In this document: in pieces, positions 6,477 to 11,717 of the stretch
Layout: each line of letters begins with the position of its first letter
How positions within the stretch are numbered: the first letter of the stretch is position 1
Source: an uncultured Actinomycetes bacterium
Lineage (GTDB): Bacteria > Actinomycetota > Actinomycetes > Mycobacteriales > Mycobacteriaceae
Assembly (NCBI GenBank): GCA_903911165.1
Contig: CAIWCQ010000224.1
Coordinates: 1 to 11,717 of the forward strand
Direction: 5' to 3'
Length of the DNA: 11,717 bases
Position numbers and translations under genes: made by a program
The notes under the pieces: model-generated
The model's input: only the letters and a program-made list of their open reading frames with translations
What the model was told of the DNA's origin: nothing
Databases searched by the model: none

Positions 6477-7862
6477 CTAATGAGCGTCATCAACACCGCC
6501 GTGGTAGCCCGCGGCATGCTCGACGAACCGCCGGATGGCGTGCGGCTGGGCCGCAGGATGGGTATGCAGATAGGACGCGTGCACCCCGGCGTCGACCGCA
6601 CCATCGCTCGCTGCAGGTTCGCCCGTCCGGCCCATGATCCACGCCGACTGCACCGGCGCATCGAATTGCACTGTGGTGCGGTGAAACTCGTGACCGGTCA
6701 CCCGCTGGCCCTCGGTATACAACGCCGAATCCGCCGCGGCGACGGCGTCGCGATAGCCCAGGGTGAGTCGCGGAGTGAAGGTCGCCGAACCGGACAGCAC
6801 TGCACACATCGGGTGCCCGTCAAGATCGGACATCAAATAGGTAAGCCCGCCGCATTCGGCGTGTACCGGGCCGCGGACGGCGAATTCGCGGATCTGGCCG
6901 CGCAGTGTGACGTTGCCGGAAAGCTGTTCGGGGTACTGCTCGGGGAATCCGCCCGGCAGCACCAGCGCCGCGGTGCGCTCCGGAAGCGTCTCGGTGATCG
7001 GATCGAACGCCACCACCTCCGCGCCGGCCGCTCGCAGGAGTTCGTCGTACTCGGCGTAGCCGAAAGTGAAAGCCTTACCGGCCGCGACCGCCACCACTGG
7101 ACGGCCCACCACCGGCACCCCCGCCGCATCCTCCGGTGACCACACCGGACCCGGCACCTCAGATCCGGCCAGTGCGACAACCGCATCCAGGTCGACGTGC
7201 CGGGCGATGAGATCGGTCATCGCCGCCACCGCGTCACCCGCCGCATCCCCGTGTTCGGTGGCGGTCACCAACCCGAGATGACGTGACGGTACCGAAAGTT
7301 CATCGTGGCGTGGCACCGCGCCCAGCACCGGGATACCCACAGTCTCGCAGGCCTGCCGCAGGACCGCCTCGTGACGCTCCGAACCCACCCGGTTGAGGAT
7401 CACTCCTGCGATACGCACTCCGCGCAGGTAGGTCGAAAAACCATGCAGCACAGCCGCAATGGTTTGACTCTGCCCGCGAACGTCGATAACAAGCACTACC
7501 GGGGCGCCCAGCAGTTGGGCAACCTGTCCGGTGGAACCGCGTGCCGGGAAACCGAACTGCTCGTCGATGCGGCCATCGAAAAGGCCCATCACACCTTCGA
7601 CCACGGCGATATCGGCACCGGCCGAACCATGCCGGTACAGCGGGCCGATCAGATCCTCGCCGACCAGAACCGGATCAAGGTTGCGGCCAGACCGGCCTGC
7701 CGCCAGAGCGTGATAGCCCGGATCGATGAAGTCAGGTCCGACCTTGAACGGCGCAACCCGCCGGCCGCCGCGGCGCAGCGCACCCATCAAACCCGTTGCG
7801 ATGGTGGTCTTTCCACTCCCGGAAGACGGAGCGCCGATCACAACAGCGGGGGTTCGCGCCAT
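6477..7862 (-). CDS. cobB: Hydrogenobyrinate/cobyrinate a,c-diamide synthase
   Basis: ATP- and glutamine-dependent amidation of the a and c side chains of the corrin ring, in the cytoplasm. From the ATG at 7860-7862 the protein has 461 residues. The N-terminal dethiobiotin-synthetase-like ATPase shows the P-loop GAPSSGSGKTT (10-20) and the KVGPDFIDPGYH block. The C-terminal glutaminase-like domain shows LPGGFPEQ (302-309), the nucleophile Cys337 in HAECGGL, GHEFHRT (390-396), and SYLHTHPA near the end. A GGAG eight bases upstream supports this ATG; the GTG at 7869-7871 would add three residues and overlap cobO. Only 2 bp separate it from the cobO stop, so translational coupling is likely. As actinobacteria usually take the aerobic route, hydrogenobyrinate is the more likely substrate, but CobB and CbiA are not separable by eye. 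Confidence 0.94.
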   Translation of the reverse strand: MARTPAVVIGAPSSGSGKTTIATGLMGALRRGGRRVAPFKVGPDFIDPGYHALAAGRSGRNLDPVLVGEDLIGPLYRHGSAGADIAVVEGVMGLFDGRIDEQFGFPARGSTGQVAQLLGAPVVLVIDVRGQSQTIAAVLHGFSTYLRGVRIAGVILNRVGSERHEAVLRQACETVGIPVLGAVPRHDELSVPSRHLGLVTATEHGDAAGDAVAAMTDLIARHVDLDAVVALAGSEVPGPVWSPEDAAGVPVVGRPVVAVAAGKAFTFGYAEYDELLRAAGAEVVAFDPITETLPERTAALVLPGGFPEQYPEQLSGNVTLRGQIREFAVRGPVHAECGGLTYLMSDLDGHPMCAVLSGSATFTPRLTLGYRDAVAAADSALYTEGQRVTGHEFHRTTVQFDAPVQSAWIMGRTGEPAASDGAVDAGVHASYLHTHPAAQPHAIRRFVEHAAGYHGGVDDAH

Positions 7863-7864
7863 GC

Positions 7865-8479
7865 CTACCACTCCAGACCGCGCTGGCCTTTGCGGCCGGC
7901 ATCCATCGGGTGGGCGATCTTGGTCATCTCAGTCACCAGATCGGCGACTTCGAGCAGTCGCGGCGGGGCGTCGCGCCCGGTGATCACGACATGCTGCCGA
8001 CCCGGCCGGGCCAGCAATGTATCGACCACCTCGTCGACGTCGACCCACCCCCAAGTGAGTGGGTAGGTGAACTCGTCGAGAACGTAGAAGTCGTGTTCCT
8101 GCGCGGCGAGGCGGCGCGAGATCTCCGCCCAGCCGGCGGCGGCGGTCGCGGCGTGGTCGTCCTCGGCGCCCGGTTTTTTGACCCATGACCAGCCGGCGCC
8201 CATCTTGTGCCACTCGACGGCACCGCCGATTCCCTCGTCGGCGTGCAGTCGGCCGAGCCGTTCGAAGACCGATTCCTCCCCAACCTTCCACTTGGCGCTC
8301 TTGACGAACTGGAAGACCCCGATGTCCATGCCGGCGTTCCACGCGCGCAACGCCATTCCGAAGGCCGCGGTCGATTTCCCCTTGCCGACACCGGTATGCA
8401 CCGCGAGTACCGGGGCGTTGCGTCGCTGTCTGGTGGTCAGCCCGTCATCGGGGACGGAAATCGGCTGGCCCTGTGGCAT
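7865..8479 (-). CDS. cobO: Cob(I)yrinic acid a,c-diamide adenosyltransferase (CobA/CobO/BtuR family)
   Basis: Transfers the 5'-deoxyadenosyl group of ATP to the cobalt of reduced corrinoids, the step that makes the coenzyme form, in the cytoplasm. The protein has 204 residues, the usual family length, and closely resembles M. tuberculosis Rv2849c as remembered. Seen directly: a family-specific P-loop GVGKGKST (30-37), the QFVKSAKWKVGEE block (57-69), the acidic strand YVLDEFTYPL (132-141), TGRDAPP (167-173), and the terminal GRKGQRGLEW. The ATG at 8477-8479 has an excellent Shine-Dalgarno sequence. It lies between the chelatase-like gene (27-bp gap) and cobB (2-bp gap or slight overlap), in keeping with a corrin-ring modification operon. 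Confidence 0.95.
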   Translation of the reverse strand: MPQGQPISVPDDGLTTRQRRNAPVLAVHTGVGKGKSTAAFGMALRAWNAGMDIGVFQFVKSAKWKVGEESVFERLGRLHADEGIGGAVEWHKMGAGWSWVKKPGAEDDHAATAAAGWAEISRRLAAQEHDFYVLDEFTYPLTWGWVDVDEVVDTLLARPGRQHVVITGRDAPPRLLEVADLVTEMTKIAHPMDAGRKGQRGLEW

Positions 8480-8485
8480 CGCACG

Positions 8486-8493
8486 CCTCCTTT
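8486..8493 (-). promoter_or_regulatory. Strong ribosome-binding site of cobO
   Basis: AAAGGAGG on the - strand, six bases before the ATG at 8479, is a near-perfect complement to the 16S rRNA tail. It is the strongest such site in the window and fixes the cobO start. Confidence 0.8.
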
Positions 8494-8506
8494 CCGGTGT
8501 GCACGC

Positions 8507-10387
8507 TCAGGCCGCCCGGCGTACGGCCTGCGCCAGATGATCCGCACGCAGCTGCTCGAGGCGTAATACCGGCGCCCCAAGCTGGTCGGCAAGTTCGCTC
8601 GCCAGACCCAATCGGATATAGGAGGTCTCACAGTCCACCACGACCGCGGCAGCACCCTCTGCGGCAAGTAGGCGTGCGGCAATACGACTGCGCCCCAACG
8701 GGTCCGGGCCGCCGGTCGCGCGGCCATCGGTGAGCATCACCACCAGCGGTCGACGGGTGCGGTCGCGGGCCCGTTCGCGGATCACCACATCGCGGGCGGC
8801 CAGCAGACCCTCGGCCAGTGGGGTGGTGCCCCCGGTGTCGAGCCGGTTCAACCGCCGGGATGCCGTATACGCCGATGCGGTCGGCGGCAGCACCAGACGA
8901 GCGCCGGTGGAACGGAATGTGATGACGGCGACCTTGTCACGACGCTGGTATGCATCACGCAACAGCGACAGCGCCGCGCCGGTCACGGCGGTCATCCGGT
9001 CGCGGGCGGCCATCGATCCGGAGGCGTCGACGACAAAGATCACCAGGTTGCCTTCCCGGCCGATGCGCGCGGCGCGTCGAATGTCCTCGGCGTCGGGGCG
9101 TAGTGGGCCCGCGCCGGTGCGACGGTTGGCGGCGGCGAGCAGTGTCGCGAACAGGTGCACACCGTGGCCCTGCTCCGGCGTCGCACTGGCGCCGATCATC
9201 GCGCCGGCGGCGTTGCGGGCCGGTGAGCGTCGACCGGCGTGGCCGTCACCGACACCGGGAACTTTCAGCACTCGGGTGCGAAACTCCGGTGCAGGTGGTG
9301 CCGAAGGTCGGGTCGGTGACGATGAATTCGGTTGGCGGGGAGTGGTTTCCGCAGTACCGTCAGCCGATTGTCCGCCGCCCGGCGGATCGGGGTCGGGTTC
9401 CGATTCGTCGTCGGCGGAGGCCGACAGTGCTTCGTCGTCGGCGGAGGCCGACAGGGATCCTTCGTCGGCGGTTGCCGACAGTGCTTCGTCGAGTTCACCG
9501 GGGTCGATTCCCGGGTCATCGAAGGGGTCGCGGCGACGCCGGTGCGGCAGTGCGAGTTCGGCGGCCACCCGGATATCTTCTTCGCCGACGGTATCGGCTC
9601 CGCGCCAGGCGGCGTGTGCCACCGCGGTGCGAGCCACGACCAGATCGGCACGCATTCCGTCGACGTCGAAGGCCGCGCACAGCGCCGCGATCCGGTTCAA
9701 TTCTCGGTCGGACAACTCGACGTCATTCACCCTCCCGCGGGCGGCGACTATCTTCTGCGCGAGGTCACTGTCCTGCGCGGTGTACCGGGCGGCGAATCCG
9801 GCCGGGTCAGCCTCGTAGTCGAGGCGACGGCGAATGACCGCGCTGCGCACCGCAACCTCACGGGAGGCGTGCACGTCGACGGCAAGCCCGAACCGGTCGA
9901 GCAGTTGCGGACGCAATTCGCCCTCTTCGGGGTTCATGGTGCCAACCAGGACGAACCGCGACTCATGTGAGTGCGACACCCCATCGCGCTCGATATGAAC
10001 CCGGCCCATCGCGGCGGCATCGAGCAGCACGTCGACCAAATGATCGGCTAGCAGGTTGACCTCGTCGACGTAAAGCACGCCGCCGTGAGCGCGAGAGAGC
10101 AACCCGGGGGAAAACGCGTGCTCGCCGTCGCGCAGCACCTTCTGCAGATCCAGCGAACCCACGACGCGGTCCTCGGTGGCGCCGATCGGCAATTCCACCA
10201 ACTTCGCGCCCGGATCCGCCTCGGTCAACACCGCGGCCAGGGCTCGAGCGGCGGTCGATTTGGCGGTGCCCTTCTCGCCGCGGATCAGCACGCCGCCGAT
10301 CTCCGGGCGCACCGCGCACAACAGCAGCGCCAGTCGCAGCCGGTCATGGCCGACGAGGGCGCTGAACGGGTAACCCGGCTGGTTCAC
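8507..10387 (-). CDS. Fused AAA+/vWA chelatase-type ATPase (ChlI/BchI-ChlD/BchD-like), likely cobaltochelatase partner
   Basis: A 626-residue fusion of the two small subunits of Mg/Co chelatases. The N-terminal AAA+ module (about 1-290) has Walker [10 protein letters not shown] (37-45), Walker B LYVDEVN (105-111), sensor-like [13 protein letters not shown] (149-161), and the conserved LLDRFGL. A disordered acidic and proline-rich linker (about 295-370) holds the repeat LSASADDE. The C-terminal von Willebrand A module (about 447-626) has a complete MIDAS: DASGS (454-458), TGGTTPL (518-524), and TDG (553-555). In actinobacteria lacking CobS/CobT such proteins have been proposed as the ATPase partner of CobN for cobalt insertion. 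Its place next to cobO, cobB and cysG supports this, but chlorophyll-type Mg chelation is ruled out only by biology, not by sequence. The GTG start overlaps the GNAT stop by four bases (GTGA), implying translational coupling. Homologue of M. tuberculosis Rv2850c. Confidence 0.92.
   Translation of the reverse strand: MNQPGYPFSALVGHDRLRLALLLCAVRPEIGGVLIRGEKGTAKSTAARALAAVLTEADPGAKLVELPIGATEDRVVGSLDLQKVLRDGEHAFSPGLLSRAHGGVLYVDEVNLLADHLVDVLLDAAAMGRVHIERDGVSHSHESRFVLVGTMNPEEGELRPQLLDRFGLAVDVHASREVAVRSAVIRRRLDYEADPAGFAARYTAQDSDLAQKIVAARGRVNDVELSDRELNRIAALCAAFDVDGMRADLVVARTAVAHAAWRGADTVGEEDIRVAAELALPHRRRRDPFDDPGIDPGELDEALSATADEGSLSASADDEALSASADDESEPDPDPPGGGQSADGTAETTPRQPNSSSPTRPSAPPAPEFRTRVLKVPGVGDGHAGRRSPARNAAGAMIGASATPEQGHGVHLFATLLAAANRRTGAGPLRPDAEDIRRAARIGREGNLVIFVVDASGSMAARDRMTAVTGAALSLLRDAYQRRDKVAVITFRSTGARLVLPPTASAYTASRRLNRLDTGGTTPLAEGLLAARDVVIRERARDRTRRPLVVMLTDGRATGGPDPLGRSRIAARLLAAEGAAAVVVDCETSYIRLGLASELADQLGAPVLRLEQLRADHLAQAVRRAA
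9404..9484. repeat. In-frame tandem repeats in the chelatase linker
   Basis: Three imperfect units beginning TTCGTCG at 9404-9430 (27 bp), 9431-9460 (30 bp) and 9461-9484 (24 bp) encode, on the - strand, repeats of the type LSA(S/T)ADDE in the linker between the AAA+ and vWA domains. All unit lengths are multiples of three, so copy number can change without a frameshift. Confidence 0.8.
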
Positions 10388-10854
10388 GAGGGTTGCATCC
10401 GCAACATCGGGACATGCGGAATGCCGTCCTCGCAGAACTCGTCGCCGTCCACCACAAAGCCGTGCCGGGCGTACATGTCAATCAGGTAGGTCTGGGCATT
10501 GAGCGCGCAGGGGTCTGCACCGACATCCGCCAGCGCGGCCTGCAGCAGACGGGTCGCGTAGCCGTGGCCTCTGGCCGCCGCTCGGGTGCAAACCCGGCCG
10601 ATTCGAAACTGCCTGCGCCCGCCAGGGTTCCCTTCGATGGGAGCCTCATCGATCAAGCGCAGCGTCGCGATCACCTCGCCGGACCTTTCTTCCAGCCAGA
10701 AATGCCGGGTCCGCGCCAACAGGTCGGAGCCGTCGAGATCCGGATAGGGGCAGGCCTGCTCGACGACAAACACCTCGATGCGCAACGTCAGCAGGTCATA
10801 GAGGATTGCCGCGTCGAGGTCGCGGCCGCAGCAACGGCGCAGCGCAACCGTCAC
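10384..10854 (-). CDS. GNAT-family N-acetyltransferase, ElaA-like
   Basis: A 156-residue cytoplasmic acetyltransferase. The ElaA-type signature [16 protein letters not shown] (29-44) is clear, followed by the acetyl-CoA-binding motif A with [10 protein letters not shown] (91-100, the R-G-x-G turn at 95-98) and the late [21 protein letters not shown] segment (128-148) typical of the family. The natural substrate of ElaA-like proteins is not established, and nothing here reveals it. The GTG start at 10852-10854 has AAGGAG four bases upstream. It is the first gene of the - strand series and is translationally coupled to the chelatase gene by a GTGA overlap. This suggests a linked role, though that is guilt by association only. 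Homologue of M. tuberculosis Rv2851c. Confidence 0.9.
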   Translation of the reverse strand: MTVALRRCCGRDLDAAILYDLLTLRIEVFVVEQACPYPDLDGSDLLARTRHFWLEERSGEVIATLRLIDEAPIEGNPGGRRQFRIGRVCTRAAARGHGYATRLLQAALADVGADPCALNAQTYLIDMYARHGFVVDGDEFCEDGIPHVPMLRMQPS

Positions 10855-10929
10855 ATCGCTCCTTACGTCGCAACCCGCACCCGGTCGGTCACGGCAGTGG
10901 GGCTAGATTAACCCGGCTAAGGTTGGCCC
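10855..10929. promoter_or_regulatory. Divergent intergenic promoter region
   Basis: These 75 bp separate the GNAT operon from the + strand hydrolase gene and must hold both promoters if each is expressed locally. The AT-rich patch TAGATTA (10904-10910) offers overlapping -10 candidates: TAGATT on + (20 bases before the hydrolase GTG) and TAATCT on - (50 bases before the GNAT GTG). No convincing -35 is seen in either direction. ACGGCAGTG occurs at 10891-10899 and again at 10933-10941. There is no room for a cobalamin riboswitch. Confidence 0.4.
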
Positions 10930-11717
10930 GTGACGGCAGTGCAGGCCGAATGGACCGACGATGTTCTGCCCGGATACCGGCAGCACACCCTGGCGCTGGG
11001 CACCGATCCTGATGGCGAAGGCGAATTGTTCGCCACCCTGGTCCGCACTACCGACTCAATCCCGTCGTCGTCGGTGGTGCTTGCCGTGCACGGCTATACC
11101 GACTACTTCTTCAATACCGAACTGGCCGACCACTTCACCGCCCGGGGCTGGCGCTTCTACGGTCTCGATTCGCGCCGGTGCGGCCGCTCCTGGCGGGAGG
11201 GCCAGACTCCGCATTTCACCACCGACCTGACCCACTACGACCGCGAACTGGAGGGTGCGCTGGCGATCATCGGCGCGGAAAATCCCGCCGCCCGGGTCTT
11301 GGTGTACGGCCACTCCACCGGCGGGCTGGTGGTGTCACTGTGGCTGGACCGGGTGCGCAGCCGCGGCGACACCGCGGCACTGAAGATCGCGGGCCTGGTG
11401 CTCAACAGCCCGTTCCTGGACCTGAACGGGCCGGCGATCCTGCGGACCCGGGCCACCTCGACGGCGATCGGGGCGGCATCGCGGGTGCGCGCGACCCGGG
11501 TGGTGCGCGGGGCCGGTTCCGGCGGCTACGGGCTCACGCTGCATCGGGCCTACCACGGCGAGTTCGACTACAACCTGACGTGGAAGCCGATCGGCGGTTT
11601 CCCGATCACCGTCGGCTGGATTCACGCCATCCGACGCGGCCAGGCCCGCCTTCACCGAGGGCTTGACGTGGGCGTGCCTAATCTCGTGTTGCGCTCCGAT
11701 CACAGCGTCGCCGAGAC
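10930..11717 (+). CDS. Alpha/beta hydrolase (serine hydrolase, S33/lysophospholipase-like), 3' end outside the window
   Basis: The frame opens at GTG 10930-10932 and stays open to the right edge (262 codons, no stop), so the gene is truncated by the window. The protein begins TAVQAEWTDDVLPGYRQHTL. It shows the oxyanion-region segment VHGYTDYFFN (53-62), a GLDSRRCGRS strand-turn (78-87), and the nucleophile elbow GHSTGG (127-132, Ser129). The SDHSV segment (256-260) probably lies in the acid-residue region, and the catalytic His should be beyond the edge. An AAGG seven bases upstream supports the GTG. It resembles M. tuberculosis Rv2854, a hydrolase of unknown substrate (full length about 340-350 residues as remembered), perhaps a lipase or esterase acting on acylglycerols or lysophospholipids. 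No signal peptide is seen, so it is likely cytoplasmic. Confidence 0.88.
   Translation, partial: MTAVQAEWTDDVLPGYRQHTLALGTDPDGEGELFATLVRTTDSIPSSSVVLAVHGYTDYFFNTELADHFTARGWRFYGLDSRRCGRSWREGQTPHFTTDLTHYDRELEGALAIIGAENPAARVLVYGHSTGGLVVSLWLDRVRSRGDTAALKIAGLVLNSPFLDLNGPAILRTRATSTAIGAASRVRATRVVRGAGSGGYGLTLHRAYHGEFDYNLTWKPIGGFPITVGWIHAIRRGQARLHRGLDVGVPNLVLRSDHSVAE

Noticed and set aside
5532..7139. 535-codon open frame on the + strand
   Set aside because: It is antisense to cysG and cobB, which have complete family motifs, and its own translation shows no recognisable domain.
8730..9818. 362-codon open frame on the + strand
   Set aside because: It is antisense to the chelatase gene and composed mainly of Ser, Ala and Arg, a usual shadow in GC-rich DNA.
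10855..10929. Cobalamin riboswitch ahead of the operon
   Set aside because: The gap is only 75 bp, too short for a full cobalamin riboswitch, and no B12-box-like sequence is visible.

Overview
The window looks like the chromosome of a GC-rich actinobacterium, almost certainly a Mycobacterium or Mycolicibacterium. The products and their order match, from memory, the M. tuberculosis block Rv2845c to Rv2854: proS, efpA, cysG, cobB, cobO, a fused magnesium/cobalt-chelatase-type protein, a GNAT acetyltransferase and an alpha/beta hydrolase. No database search was possible, so the genus is a recognition call.

Layout from the left. Bases 1-310 form a very long palindrome: the last 32 codons and stop of proS appear on the + strand and again, inverted, as the true end of proS on the - strand, around a hairpin. 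Eight genes then follow on the - strand (transcribed right to left): GNAT acetyltransferase, chelatase-like AAA+/vWA protein, cobO, cobB, cysG, efpA, a second efpA-like gene, and proS. Gaps are mostly short (from a 4-bp overlap to 84 bp), which suggests one long operon or a few overlapping transcripts. Candidate internal promoters precede efpA and proS. At the right edge an alpha/beta hydrolase gene runs off the window on the + strand, divergent from the GNAT gene across 75 bp.

How the genes fit together. CysG makes precorrin-2 and its oxidised product from uroporphyrinogen III, the branch point to siroheme and cobalamin. CobB amidates the corrin ring, CobO adenosylates the corrinoid, and the AAA+/vWA protein is a plausible ATPase partner of a CobN-type cobaltochelatase encoded elsewhere. 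The two EfpA-type membrane transporters and prolyl-tRNA synthetase share the transcription unit without an obvious metabolic link.

Points of difference from the M. tuberculosis locus as remembered: a tandem second efpA, no mqo or PE_PGRS gene between the GNAT and hydrolase genes, and the terminal inverted duplication of proS. The rest is an ordinary conserved locus. I found no RNA genes, insertion sequences, CRISPR arrays or clearly new system.
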